Shown: positions 13,827-21,820, counted from the stretch's first letter. The stretch is DNA of 22,281 nucleotides from Deltaproteobacteria bacterium (GCA_024636215.1 JAGXHL010000038.1:1-22281); one strand, 5' to 3'. Translations and numbers: made by a program. Notes: generated by a model not told the origin, from the letters alone.

Positions 13827-14177
13827 ATGAGTTGGATCATCACATTGATTTTTGGCGGAATCGTCGGCTGGCTGGCGAGCATCGTCATGAAGACCAACGC
13901 TCAAATGGGCTTGATCGCCAACGTCTTGATAGGAGTGTTGGGCTCGATGTCGGGATTCTGGATCGCCGGACTTTTGGGTATCGCACCCGTTGGTGGTATC
14001 CTGCGTTTCCTGATCGCAATCGCTGGCGCGGTGCTCTTCTGGGCAAACTCGGCATGTTTCGAAAGAAGTAACGCCGGCCGCGCCGCACGCCACCCAACCC
14101 TTAACTCAAACCGACGTGCACCTGACTTCAGTTTCACGTGCGGATTATATCAAGCGCTTTCATCATCAACGACGTAA
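13827..14177 (+). CDS. GlsB/YeaQ/YmgE-type small membrane protein with apparent C-terminal frameshift
   Basis: The first 71 residues (MSWIITLIFGGIVGWLASIV, then GLIANVLIGVLGSMSGFWIAGLLG and GGILRFLIAIAGAVL) match the small glycine-rich, three-helix GlsB/YeaQ stress-associated membrane family, which normally ends at about 82 residues. The frame as written instead continues to 116 residues with a polar, unrelated tail. The neighbouring frame from about 14039 gives LGKLGMFRKK and a stop at 14069-14071, the expected family ending. Loss of a single base in the CTCTTCTGGG stretch around 14033-14042 explains this. It is either a real recent mutation or a sequencing/assembly error. The role of the family is unclear beyond stress induction. 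Family call secure; the C-terminus is doubtful. Confidence 0.8.
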   Translation: MSWIITLIFGGIVGWLASIVMKTNAQMGLIANVLIGVLGSMSGFWIAGLLGIAPVGGILRFLIAIAGAVLFWANSACFERSNAGRAARHPTLNSNRRAPDFSFTCGLYQALSSSTT

Positions 14178-14286
14178 AGCAGAAGTTTGGCAACAATTTT
14201 GTCCGCGAGTCTCAACAGCATCATGGCTAAACTCCTTTCTAGGTTGGTAATAGAGTTATGGACTCTTCTGCAACATGCAATAAATA

Positions 14287-14565
14287 TCAGACTGAAGGCG
14301 ATAACAGGTGGTAATGGCCCGTAGCTTCAGGTTGATAAAGAACTTCTTCAATACGGATCGTCTTCTTTCCGTCAAAGGTCTTCCAGGAGACAATGTCCCC
14401 CTCGGCTCGACCGAGGATCGCAGTCCCAAGTGGGACAACGATCGAGATTCGTCCCTTGGAAAGATCGGCGTTGCTTGGAAAAACGAGGGTCACCACGCGC
14501 TCCTTGTTGCTGTCGAGGTCTAGATATCTGACTCTTGAATGGAGCGTCACAATATTGGCCGGCAT
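14287..14565 (-). pseudogene. Rnk/GreA-type C-terminal domain, 5'-truncated
   Basis: This 92-residue frame matches the C-terminal half of Rnk-like proteins (regulator of nucleoside diphosphate kinase; the FKBP-like GreA/GreB C-terminal domain that contacts RNA polymerase). Its blocks are MPANIVTLHSRVRYLDL, VTLVFPSNADLSKGRISIVVPLGTAILG and VLYQPEATGHYHL. Rnk proteins are about 135 residues, and their N-terminal helical part of about 45 residues is missing. Homology stops at NAPEEMP; upstream the frame continues with unrelated residues to a stop at 14638. The codons for Glu-Glu-Met (GAG GAG ATG) create an accidental ribosome site, so a domain-only product could still be made. Annotated as a truncated gene, with moderate confidence that it is non-functional. 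Confidence 0.7.
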
Positions 14566-14578
14566 CTCCTCTGGAGCA

Positions 14579-14878
14579 TTAGAAGCTGATATAAATGAGC
14601 GACAGAAGAAGTATCTGAGTTTGCTGAAGAAAAATTTTCAGGATATCGTTTCTCCTTTTGTTGAGGGGAATCATGACATTCTTACGCGGCTCAGCCCAGT
14701 TGAAGTGGTGATCTGCGATATGATAAAACATGGATTATCCTCCAAAGAAATCGCCAATCTGCGTGGGATTACTCCCGCTACGGTAGGTCGCCACCGGGAA
14801 AACATCCGGCACAAGCTTGGGCTAGCCAACCGCAAGGTAAACTTGGTTTCTTATCTCAACAGCAGGGTGGAAGAGTAG
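14579..14878 (+). pseudogene. LuxR-type HTH regulator fragment, 5'-truncated
   Basis: The plus-strand frame from about 14579 reads EADINERQKKYLSLLKKNF, then DIVSPFVEGNH and LSPVEVVICDMIKHGLSSKEIANLRGITPATVGRHRENIRHKLGLANRKVNL. This is the C-terminal linker and LuxR/GerE helix-turn-helix domain typical of PAS-LuxR regulators. The sensory N-terminal part is missing. The same frame is open upstream to 14393, but there it is only the antisense of the Rnk-like fragment. There is no plausible start codon with a ribosome site at the domain edge. The HTH residues look intact, so the loss is a 5' truncation, meeting the truncated Rnk-like gene head to head. Confidence 0.75.
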
Positions 14879-14982
14879 GGTGTTTCTACAACCAAATCCG
14901 AAAAAACAATGTCAACACATCCTTAGAATAGCGATGGATTCACCAATACTTCTCTGGACACGGTTCAATTTTCCACACGTGA

Positions 14983-15010
14983 TTGACACCCCCCCATTCC
15001 CGTGCTATTT
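14983..15010 (+). promoter_or_regulatory. Candidate promoter for the orphan histidine kinase
   Basis: TTGACA (14983-14988) is a perfect -35 hexamer, followed after 16 bp by the weak -10 CTATTT (15005-15010). It lies about 45 bp upstream of the TTG start at 15057. The spacer contains a run of seven C, which is unusual. The rest of the 178-bp gap after the LuxR fragment shows nothing else recognisable. Confidence 0.4.
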
Positions 15011-15056
15011 CTTCAAACAGTCCCCACCCATGCCTGTGCACGCTTTCTGAAGACAT

Positions 15057-16130
15057 TTGGCATTGCCCTTACTCCTCGCGTTAACGGGCACCATTTTGAA
15101 AAACCGAATCCTAGGCAGCTCCCTGCTCCTTACCTCCTTGACAGGGCTCACCTTCGTCATCGACCTGAATCTCCCCCTCGGCGTTGCCGCCAGCAGTATG
15201 TACATCCTGATCATTTTACTCAGCGCCTTATATCCTGGTCTGACTCTCCCTCTCTACATGGCCATGCTTTGTAGCTTTCTCACCTTGGCTGGCGCTTTCT
15301 TGTCGCCTGAGGGTGGCATTCTCTGGATGGGTGTCATCAATCGGTTCCTCACCATTCTGACCTTCTGGGCCAGCGCCGTCCTGATCGTCAGACGCCGTCG
15401 GTCCGAGGAACAACTGCGCCGCTTGAACCTGGAACTCGACGCCTTCGTCCGTACGGTTTCGCACGATTTGCGCTCACCTCTTTCACCTATCCTGGGATTC
15501 GCCGAATACCTGCGCATCGAGCACAGCGCCAGCCTTCCCGCAGATGCGCAACAGGCCATCGAACAGATCGAGGAGCAGGGGCGACGCATGCACGCAATGC
15601 TCGAAGATCTGCTTGAACTGGCGATCGTTGGCTCGGTGAAGCGCCCCCAGGCACCGATCGATACCGCTCACGTGGCGAAGGAGGTGATCGTTAGTTGGTC
15701 GCAAAAGGCGCGTGAGGCTAATTGCGAACTGCGATACACAGGCGGCCTATCCCCCGTTCAGATTCCGGAAAGCATGTTCGCCCTCATTCTGGACAACCTC
15801 GTCGGTAACGCGATTCGCTATGCTGGCAGCGGCGGCAGGGTTGATATCGGGGGAGAAAAGGAAACCGCGGGCATTCGCCTTTATGTGCGCGATTTTGGCC
15901 CCGGCTTAAGCTCAGGTGAGCGAGAACGGGTCTTTGAACCTTTCGAACGCGGCGGCTCGGTCAGGTCGACCCCAGGGACCGGGCTCGGCCTGGCCACCGT
16001 GCGCAAGCTGGCGATCCACTACGGAGGGCGCGCTTGGGTCGAGGAGACCCCAGGAGGCGGATGCACTTTCTTGGTTGAATTGCCAGATACAAAACCGAAG
16101 CATCATTGGTGGCGTCGGATGATAGGTTAA
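15057..16130 (+). CDS. Membrane sensor histidine kinase (orphan)
   Basis: A 357-residue inner-membrane histidine kinase. Residues 1-112 hold three to four hydrophobic segments (SSLLLTSLTGLTFVI, MYILIILLSALYPGLTLPLYM, FLTILTFWASAVLIV) and no periplasmic sensor of note. The HisKA domain follows, with the phospho-accepting His136 in VRTVSHDLRSPLSPILGF, then N box LDNLVGNAIRYA, G1 VRDFGPGL, F box ERVFEPF and G2 GTGLGLATV, all intact. No response regulator is adjacent, so its partner is elsewhere. There is no ATG start. The TTG at 15057 has a GAAGA site upstream; a second TTG at 15096 (opening LKNRILGS) is equally plausible. Kinase function is secure; the signal is unknown. Confidence 0.88.
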   Translation: MALPLLLALTGTILKNRILGSSLLLTSLTGLTFVIDLNLPLGVAASSMYILIILLSALYPGLTLPLYMAMLCSFLTLAGAFLSPEGGILWMGVINRFLTILTFWASAVLIVRRRRSEEQLRRLNLELDAFVRTVSHDLRSPLSPILGFAEYLRIEHSASLPADAQQAIEQIEEQGRRMHAMLEDLLELAIVGSVKRPQAPIDTAHVAKEVIVSWSQKAREANCELRYTGGLSPVQIPESMFALILDNLVGNAIRYAGSGGRVDIGGEKETAGIRLYVRDFGPGLSSGERERVFEPFERGGSVRSTPGTGLGLATVRKLAIHYGGRAWVEETPGGGCTFLVELPDTKPKHHWWRRMIG

Positions 16131-16341
16131 AAAACCCAGCATTTGCGAAGTGGACCAGAAGCCCCGCAGACAAAAGGCTTTGAGCTGGTTGAGCCCACTC
16201 CACGCCGCGCCGTCTACCCCAGCAATGGCCTCGAAACACTTCACCTGCGGCTGAAGCCGTCGCCTTGGCAGGCAACACTTGGACAACCTAGACTCGCGCC
16301 GCAAAGCTGAGACCATTTTTGGAAATTTTGCAATCTTCCCC

Positions 16342-16370
16342 TTGACAAAATCAACCAGGTCCATAAGATA
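16342..16370 (+). promoter_or_regulatory. Promoter of the TetR-efflux operon
   Basis: TTGACA (16342-16347) is a perfect -35 element. At 16-17 bp spacing the -10 would be TAAGAT (16364-16369) or a neighbour, which falls inside the left arm of the operator palindrome. A repressor bound there would block RNA polymerase directly. The ATG of the repressor is at 16400. Confidence 0.6.
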
Positions 16371-16392
16371 GTAATCAATTACTATCTTATGG
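16361..16392. promoter_or_regulatory. Perfect palindromic operator, probably for the adjacent TetR
   Basis: The left arm CCATAAGATAGTAAT (16361-16375) and its exact reverse complement (16378-16392) are separated by two bases, giving a 32-bp perfect palindrome. It overlaps the likely -10 region and ends at the GGAG ribosome site of the TetR gene. This is the expected architecture of an autoregulatory TetR operator. In RNA the same sequence could fold into a hairpin beside the ribosome site. Confidence 0.8.
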
Positions 16393-16399
16393 AGTCGTT

Positions 16400-17008
16400 A
16401 TGAACAAGCGTAGTAAAAAACTTCCGGCCGAGGAACGCCGTGCGGTGACCGTCGAGGCGGTGGTGGCATTGGCCGCGGAGCAGAATCCCAGCGATATCAC
16501 CACCGCGGCGATCGCCAAGCGCATGGGGCTGACCCAGGGCGCCCTGTTTCGTCACTTTCCCAACAAAGACGCCATCCTGCAGGCGGTGATGGAATGGGTG
16601 GCCGATCGGTTGCTGGCTCGGGTGGATAAGGCGCTGCAAACAGCAACTTCTCCGCTGGCCGCGCTCGAGGCTATGTTCATGGCCCATGTGGAGTTTGTCA
16701 TTGAGCATCCGGGCGTGCCGCGCATGTTGTTTGGCGAACTGCAGCGCGCTGAGGAGACGGCTCCCAAGCGCATGGTGCAGGCGCTCATCCACCGTTACGG
16801 AGAGCGGTTGAGGCGTTTGCTTGAGGAAGGCAAAACACTCGGCGAACTGGATGCCCATCTCGACAGCGAAGCTTCGATCATCCTCTTTATCGGCACCATC
16901 CAGGGGCTGGTGATGCAATCGCTGCTGGCCAGTGATCTGGATCGCATTCGCGATGATGGTCCGCGGGTCTTTGCCATCTATCGCCGTGGTATCAGGAGTA
17001 CGCCATGA
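16400..17008 (+). CDS. TetR/AcrR-family repressor of the efflux operon
   Basis: A 202-residue cytosolic TetR-family regulator. The N-terminal helix-turn-helix occupies about residues 33-64 (ITTAAIAKRMGLTQGALFRH, then FPNKDAILQAVM), with the usual Tyr/Phe-x-His-Phe recognition end. The remainder is an all-helical ligand/dimer domain (MFMAHVEFVIEHPGVPRMLF, SIILFIGTIQGLVMQSLL). GGAG six bases before the ATG fixes the start. The palindrome at 16361-16392 over its own promoter implies autorepression and control of the four efflux genes downstream, the first of which begins within its stop codon (ATGA at 17005). The ligand is unknown. Confidence 0.92.
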   Translation: MNKRSKKLPAEERRAVTVEAVVALAAEQNPSDITTAAIAKRMGLTQGALFRHFPNKDAILQAVMEWVADRLLARVDKALQTATSPLAALEAMFMAHVEFVIEHPGVPRMLFGELQRAEETAPKRMVQALIHRYGERLRRLLEEGKTLGELDAHLDSEASIILFIGTIQGLVMQSLLASDLDRIRDDGPRVFAIYRRGIRSTP

Positions 17009-18153
17009 AACGCTTTCCCATCCAGAAACGCACCCTGGCCATACTGGTTGTGCTGTTGCCCCTGCTGGCCCTCTTTGTCTATGTCGCTTTGCGTTCCGGG
17101 CCGCTGGCACCGGTTCCGGTGACGGTAACCAGAGTTGAAAACCGCTCGATTGCGCCGGCGCTCTTCGGTATCGGTACGGTCGAGGCCCGTTACACCTTCA
17201 AGATTGGCCCCACCTTCGCCGGGAGGATCAAACGCCTGGATGTACAGGTAGGCGATCAGGTCAAGGCCGGGCAAAGCCTCGGCGAAATGGACCCGGTCGA
17301 TCTCGACCAGCGCATCCGGGCCCAGGATGCTGCGCTAAAACGCGCCGAGGCGCAACAGAGTGAGGCCCGGGCGCGTCAGGTTTACGCGCAAACGCAGGCA
17401 CGGCGTTATACACAATTGCTGGCCGCCCGCTCGACCAGCGAGGAGATTCTGGCCGGAAAAAATAATGAGCTGCAGATTGCCGAGGCAAGTCTGAGTGCGG
17501 CGCAGGAAGAAGCTGTCCGCATCAGCGCCGAACGCGCAGCGTTGATAGCCCAGCGCAACAACCTCTCCCTGATCGCTCCGGTTGATGGTCTGGTGGCCCT
17601 GCGCAACGCCGATCCCGGCACAACGCTGGTAGCTGGGCAGGCAGTTGTGGAACTGATCGACCCGCAGAACCTATGGATCAATGTGCGCTTTGATCAGATT
17701 CATGCGCGGGGGCTGAACGCCAACCTCGCGGCTCAAATCGTCCTGCGCAGCCAGGCAGAAGCCGCGCAAGGGCTCATCCTGAGGGTGGAACCCATGGCTG
17801 ACGCGGTGACCGAGGAGATGCTCGCCAAGGTGGTATTCGACCAGATCCCCTCACCGCTGCCAGCGGTCGGAGAACTGGCCGAGGTCACCGTTGCCCTGCC
17901 GGCGCTTGCGGCTGCGCCGGTCATCCCCAATGCGGCCATTCAGCGCAACGCCGGTCAGTTGGGCGTGTGGCAGGTTATCAATGGCGATCTGCAGTTCAAA
18001 ACCGTCACCCTGGGGGACGCCGATCTGGAGGGTCAGGTCCAGGTACGCGAAGGGCTGGAAGTCGGCGATCAGGTGGTCGTCTACAGCGCAAAAGCCTTGA
18101 CCCCGCACAGCCGAATCGACGTGGTTGATCAGGTCCACGAGGTGCCGCAATGA
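17005..18153 (+). CDS. HlyD/AcrA-type periplasmic adaptor of an ABC efflux pump
   Basis: A 382-residue membrane fusion protein anchored by one N-terminal helix (LAILVVLLPLLALFVYVAL, residues 11-29). A biotinyl-lipoyl half-motif precedes a long alpha-helical hairpin (about residues 105-185, rich in Ala, Gln, Arg and Glu: AALKRAEAQQSEARARQVYA). The second half-motif follows (LSLIAPVDGLVALRNADPGT), then beta-barrel and membrane-proximal domains ending IDVVDQVHEVPQ. It would bridge the inner-membrane ABC pair to the outer membrane channel encoded at the end of the operon. The start overlaps the TetR stop and its stop overlaps the permease start (ATGA at 18150). Organisation resembles DevB/MacA-type systems. 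Confidence 0.92.
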   Translation: MKRFPIQKRTLAILVVLLPLLALFVYVALRSGPLAPVPVTVTRVENRSIAPALFGIGTVEARYTFKIGPTFAGRIKRLDVQVGDQVKAGQSLGEMDPVDLDQRIRAQDAALKRAEAQQSEARARQVYAQTQARRYTQLLAARSTSEEILAGKNNELQIAEASLSAAQEEAVRISAERAALIAQRNNLSLIAPVDGLVALRNADPGTTLVAGQAVVELIDPQNLWINVRFDQIHARGLNANLAAQIVLRSQAEAAQGLILRVEPMADAVTEEMLAKVVFDQIPSPLPAVGELAEVTVALPALAAAPVIPNAAIQRNAGQLGVWQVINGDLQFKTVTLGDADLEGQVQVREGLEVGDQVVVYSAKALTPHSRIDVVDQVHEVPQ

Positions 18154-19355
18154 TCAGCCTGGCCGGTCGCGACATCATGAATGCCTGGGGGAAGTTCGTC
18201 TTCACCGGCCTGGGCCTGGGGTTGCTGATCGGTGTAACCCTGTCGATGGCAGGCATCTACCGTGGCATGGTGGATGACGGTAAAGCCTTGCTCGATAACA
18301 GCGGCGCCGATCTCTGGGTGGTGCAAAAGGACACCCTTGGCCCCTATGCTGAAGCGTCGAGCATCTACGATGACACATGGCGCGGTATCCGCGCCATGCC
18401 GGGAGTGGCGAGGGTGGCCAATGTCACCTATCTCACCATGCAGGTGCGTCAGGGCGAACGCGATGTGAGGTCGATGGTTACCGGGGTTATGGCCGGCGAG
18501 CCCGGCACCCCCGGCTGGCCCCCCTATCTGGTCGCCGGTCGCCAGATCACCCGCGGCCATTACGAGGCGGTGGCTGATATCGCCACCGGATTCAACCTCG
18601 GCGACCGCCTGCAGATCCGCCGCAACCATTACACCGTGGTCGGCCTGACCCGGAGGATGGTTTCGTCCGGCGGCGACCCGATCGTTTTTATCCCGCTCAA
18701 AGATGCCCAGGAAACCCAGTTTCTCAAAGACAACGACGCCATTTTGCAGCAGCGCCGCCGCACCGCCGCCAACCCGAACTTCAATCGACCACAGGTTCCG
18801 GGGCTGCTCGAAGCCATCATCGCTTCGCAAAGCAGCAACGCATACGTCAACGCCGTTCTGGTGCAGATTAAAGCGGGTCATGACGCCGACGAGGTAGCGC
18901 GGTCGATCCGTCGCTGGAAGCGGTTGACAGTCTACACCCGCAGCCAGATGGAAGAAATCCTCATCGGCAAGCTGATCGCCACTTCGGCCAGGCAGATCGC
19001 CATGTTCCTGGTCATCCTTTCGGTTGTCAGCGCGGCTATTGTCGCCTTCATCATCTACACCCTGACCCTCGGCAAAATCCGCGAGATCGCTGTGCTCAAA
19101 CTGATCGGTACCCGCAATCGCACCATTGCCGGCCTGATCATGCAGCAGTCGATCGCCCTCGGCGTGATCGGCTTTGTGGTCGGCAAAATCACTGCCACCT
19201 TGCTGATGGCACCGATCTTTCCCAAATACGTGCTGCTGGAACCGGTCGACTCGGTGATCGGGTTTGTCGCCGTGGTGGTGATCTGCATTCTCGCCAGCAT
19301 CTTCGCCATCCGCGCCGCCCTCAAGGTCGATCCGGCCGAAGCCATTGGGGGCTGA
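18150..19355 (+). CDS. FtsX/MacB-type ABC transporter permease
   Basis: A 401-residue inner-membrane permease with the type VII ABC layout: one N-terminal helix (FVFTGLGLGLLIGVTLSMAG, about 16-35), a large periplasmic domain (about 40-275) and three C-terminal helices (IAMFLVILSVVSAAIVAFII; SIALGVIGFVVGKITATLLM; VIGFVAVVVICILASIFAI). The coupling segment LGKIREIAVLKLIGTRNRTI and the ending ALKVDPAEAIGG are FtsX-family hallmarks. The ATPase is a separate gene right after it, as in DevCA or LolCD, rather than fused as in MacB. The start overlaps the adaptor stop by four bases. Such permeases drive periplasmic substrates through the channel by a mechanical piston; the substrate here is unknown. 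Confidence 0.92.
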   Translation: MISLAGRDIMNAWGKFVFTGLGLGLLIGVTLSMAGIYRGMVDDGKALLDNSGADLWVVQKDTLGPYAEASSIYDDTWRGIRAMPGVARVANVTYLTMQVRQGERDVRSMVTGVMAGEPGTPGWPPYLVAGRQITRGHYEAVADIATGFNLGDRLQIRRNHYTVVGLTRRMVSSGGDPIVFIPLKDAQETQFLKDNDAILQQRRRTAANPNFNRPQVPGLLEAIIASQSSNAYVNAVLVQIKAGHDADEVARSIRRWKRLTVYTRSQMEEILIGKLIATSARQIAMFLVILSVVSAAIVAFIIYTLTLGKIREIAVLKLIGTRNRTIAGLIMQQSIALGVIGFVVGKITATLLMAPIFPKYVLLEPVDSVIGFVAVVVICILASIFAIRAALKVDPAEAIGG

Positions 19356-19356
19356 T

Positions 19357-20067
19357 ATGAATGGCAAAGGGATTCGTATCGAAGGTTTAAAAAAACGCTA
19401 TGGCCGTGGCGATACCGCCGTCGATGCCTTGAAAGGCGTGGACATGCAGGTCGCCCCGGGTGAGGTGGTCGGTCTGGTCGGGCCTTCCGGATCCGGCAAA
19501 AGCACCTTGCTCAAGTGCCTGGGGGCGGTGATCGAGCCGACCGCCGGGCGGATGATTCTCGGCGACGAGGTGATTTATGACAACGGCTGGAAGGTGAAGG
19601 ACTTGCGTGCCCTGCGTCGCGACCGCATCGGCTTTATCTTTCAGGCGCCCTATCTCATTAATTTTCTCGACGTTACCGATAACGTCGCCCTGCTTCCCAT
19701 GCTCGCCGGCAAATCTAACGCCGAGTCGCGCAAGCAGGCCGTCGAACTGTTCAAAGCCCTCGATGTGGAGCATCGCGCCAAGGCGATGCCAGCGCAACTC
19801 TCCGGCGGGGAACAACAGCGGGTGGCCATTGCTCGCGGCCTGATCAATCGCCCGCCGGTGATTCTCGCCGATGAACCGACCGCGCCGCTGGACAGCGAAC
19901 GCGCATTGGCGGTGATCCGGATTCTGAACGAGATGGCGCATAAATTCGACACCGCGATCATCGTCGTCACCCATGACGAAAAGATTATGCCGACTTTTAA
20001 GCGGATCTATCACATCCGCGATGGCGTGACCTACGAGGAAGCTGGCGAAGGGCGAGGTTTCGAATGA
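19357..20067 (+). CDS. ABC transporter ATP-binding protein of the efflux pump
   Basis: A 236-residue cytoplasmic ATPase. Walker [10 protein letters not shown] (42-50), Q-loop Gln96 in FIFQAPYL, signature [14 protein letters not shown] (148-161), Walker B VILADE (168-173) and the switch His in VTHDE are all intact. The D-loop region reads EPTAPLDSE where EPTGNLD or EPTASLD is usual, a mild variation. I chose the ATG at 19357, one base after the permease stop; an in-frame TTG at 19345 lies inside the permease gene and is less likely. It overlaps the outer membrane gene by ATGA at 20064. It belongs to the LolD/MacB/DevA group and powers the permease encoded before it. Confidence 0.93.
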   Translation: MNGKGIRIEGLKKRYGRGDTAVDALKGVDMQVAPGEVVGLVGPSGSGKSTLLKCLGAVIEPTAGRMILGDEVIYDNGWKVKDLRALRRDRIGFIFQAPYLINFLDVTDNVALLPMLAGKSNAESRKQAVELFKALDVEHRAKAMPAQLSGGEQQRVAIARGLINRPPVILADEPTAPLDSERALAVIRILNEMAHKFDTAIIVVTHDEKIMPTFKRIYHIRDGVTYEEAGEGRGFE

Positions 20068-21611
20068 AAAACGACTTAAAGCGAAAGGCGCCGATGAGAC
20101 ACCAAAGCATGTTTAAAATGATTGCCTCAACCGTCGTGATTGGCCTGCTGGCGGGCTGTACCGTTGGTCCCGATTTCGAGCGACCGGCAAGACCCGCAGT
20201 GGCGGTCTACACCCCATCTCCCTTGCCTGCGCAGACAGCCTCCGACTCCACGGCGTGGGGAGGATCCCAGCGTTTTGTTGCAGGCGAAGGGGCCAACCCG
20301 CAATGGTGGCAGGAGTTCGGCTCAGCCAAACTCGATGCCCTGATCGATGAAGCTTTGCAAGCCAGCCCCACTCTGGCCGGGGCTCAAGCCACGCTGCGTC
20401 AGGCTGGGGAGGTTTATGCGGCGAAGGCCGGATCGACACGCTATCCGCAACTCGATGCCAACCTGAGCGTGCAACGCCAACGCTTCAATCCCGGCGCCTT
20501 GGGACAATCCGGTGAAGCGCGGGAGTTCAGTCTCTATAGCGCCGAAGTCGGAATGCAATACCAGCTCGACCTGACCGGCGGCAATCGCCGGGCACTCGAA
20601 GCTCTGGCCGCACAGGTCGATTATCAGCGCTTCCAGCTGGCTGGCGCCCGGTCGTCGCTGGCCGCCCAAATCGCCAGTACAGCCATCAGCCAGGCACGTT
20701 TGTCTGCCCAGCTTGTCTCCAGCGAAGCGATCCTGGGTGCCCGGGAAGAGCAACTTGCCCTTGCGCACGAGCGAGTGCGAATCGGTGAAGCGTACCAGGA
20801 TGATGTCCTGGCGTTGCAGACACAGGTGGAACAGACCCGTGCCGACATTCCGGCACTGCGCAGCCAACGGGAGCAGGCCGGACACCTGTTGGCCGTATTG
20901 AGCGGTCAGGCCCCCGGTGTTACAGAACTGCCGGCCTTCAACCTGGAAGATTTCTCCTTGCCGGTGGATCTGCCACTGGTCTTACCTGCCGAACTGGTAC
21001 ACGGGCGTCCCGACATTCTGGCCGCAGAAGCGTTATTGCATGCTGCCAATGCCGAATATGGGGTCGCCATCAGCAGGCTCTACCCACAAATCAATCTGAG
21101 CGCAAGTCTTGGTTCGCAGGCATTGACCACCGGCGCCTTGTTCGGCAGTGGCTCTGCGGTTTGGAGCCTGGTCGGGCAGTTGACTCAGCCGCTGTTCAAC
21201 CCCGGCCTGCCTGCTGAAAAGCGTGCGGCGCTGGCCGCTTTTGACGCTGCGGCGGCTAATTATCAAGGTGTCGTGCTTGAAGCACTTCGTGACGTCGCCG
21301 ACGTTTTGCAGGGACTTGACAGTGATGCTCAAATTCTCGCCGCCCATGTCGCAGCCGAGGCCTCGGCACAGGCGTCTCTCGATTCCACGCAGCGAAAGTA
21401 TGCGCTGGGCGCAGTCAGCTATCTGCAACTGCTCACTGCGCAGCAGCAGGTGCACCAGAGTCGCCTCGGCCTGATAGCTGCACAGTCGCAGAGGCTGGGC
21501 GATACAGTCGCCTTGTATCATGCCATGGGCGGAGGGCAAATCACTGAGGCGTTGTTTATTCGGAGAGAAGACATCCAGGCTCCAATTAGGGTTGTCGACC
21601 TCTTCAACTAA
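20064..21611 (+). CDS. NodT-family outer membrane efflux lipoprotein (TolC-like)
   Basis: A 515-residue outer membrane factor. The signal sequence MIASTVVIGLLAGC carries a lipobox with Cys32 as the lipidation site, followed by TVGPDFERP, a standard NodT/OprM-type beginning. Two repeats of coiled-coil helices and beta segments follow (ELVHGRPDILAAEALLHAAN and SYLQLLTAQQQVHQSRLGLI are typical blocks). Its start lies in the ATPase stop (ATGA); an in-frame ATG at 20094 (MRHQSMFKMI) would give a shorter leader. It is the exit duct of the tripartite pump and the last gene before a strong terminator. The final stretch (FIRREDIQAPIRVVDLFN) is slightly longer than usual. Confidence 0.93.
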   Translation: MKNDLKRKAPMRHQSMFKMIASTVVIGLLAGCTVGPDFERPARPAVAVYTPSPLPAQTASDSTAWGGSQRFVAGEGANPQWWQEFGSAKLDALIDEALQASPTLAGAQATLRQAGEVYAAKAGSTRYPQLDANLSVQRQRFNPGALGQSGEAREFSLYSAEVGMQYQLDLTGGNRRALEALAAQVDYQRFQLAGARSSLAAQIASTAISQARLSAQLVSSEAILGAREEQLALAHERVRIGEAYQDDVLALQTQVEQTRADIPALRSQREQAGHLLAVLSGQAPGVTELPAFNLEDFSLPVDLPLVLPAELVHGRPDILAAEALLHAANAEYGVAISRLYPQINLSASLGSQALTTGALFGSGSAVWSLVGQLTQPLFNPGLPAEKRAALAAFDAAAANYQGVVLEALRDVADVLQGLDSDAQILAAHVAAEASAQASLDSTQRKYALGAVSYLQLLTAQQQVHQSRLGLIAAQSQRLGDTVALYHAMGGGQITEALFIRREDIQAPIRVVDLFN

Positions 21612-21617
21612 AAATTG

Positions 21618-21652
21618 CGGCCACTCAGCGATAACATTTGGTGGCCGTTTTT
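21618..21652 (+). terminator. Intrinsic terminator of the efflux operon
   Basis: CGGCCAC (21618-21624) pairs perfectly with GTGGCCG (21641-21647), with a 16-base loop and a run of five T immediately after. It starts 7 bases downstream of the outer membrane gene's stop, exactly where an operon terminator is expected. Confidence 0.88.
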
Positions 21653-21784
21653 GTTTATCACCACTGCCGAGACGAAAACGGGCGTGTTATCAACAGAGCA
21701 ATTTAAGACGACAAAACGATGTCCACCTTGATCGAACCTTTTTAATTTTTAACGTTTTGATAACGATTCAATGCATGAGTTTCC

Positions 21785-21820
21785 CGGGCAAGGCTTAACC
21801 GCCTTGCCCGTACTGTTTTA
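21785..21820 (+). terminator. Second hairpin, possible terminator before the HEAT-repeat gene
   Basis: CGGGCAAGGC (21785-21794) and GCCTTGCCCG (21801-21810) form a perfect 10-bp GC-rich stem with a 6-base loop, followed by the broken T-rich stretch tactgtttta. It may be a back-up terminator for the efflux operon or insulate the next gene. The T run is weaker than that of the first terminator. Confidence 0.6.

Noticed and set aside
14393..14578. 5' extension of the LuxR-like frame
   Set aside because: It is open by chance and antisense to the Rnk-like domain; no LuxR-family similarity begins before about 14579.
15912..16364. 150-aa minus-strand ORF over the histidine kinase 3' end and the gap before tetR
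   Set aside because: Half is antisense to the kinase. The rest (16131-16300) has no domain I can name. It might be a dispersed repeat, but I see no second copy in this window.
10261..16400. Integrative element inserted at tRNA-Arg
   Set aside because: No integrase, no duplicated tRNA end and no mobility genes are visible; the patchwork nearby is better described as local decay.
18129..19367. 412-aa minus-strand ORF opposite the ABC permease
   Set aside because: His/Asp/Gly-rich shadow typical of antisense frames in GC-rich coding DNA; the permease is the real gene.
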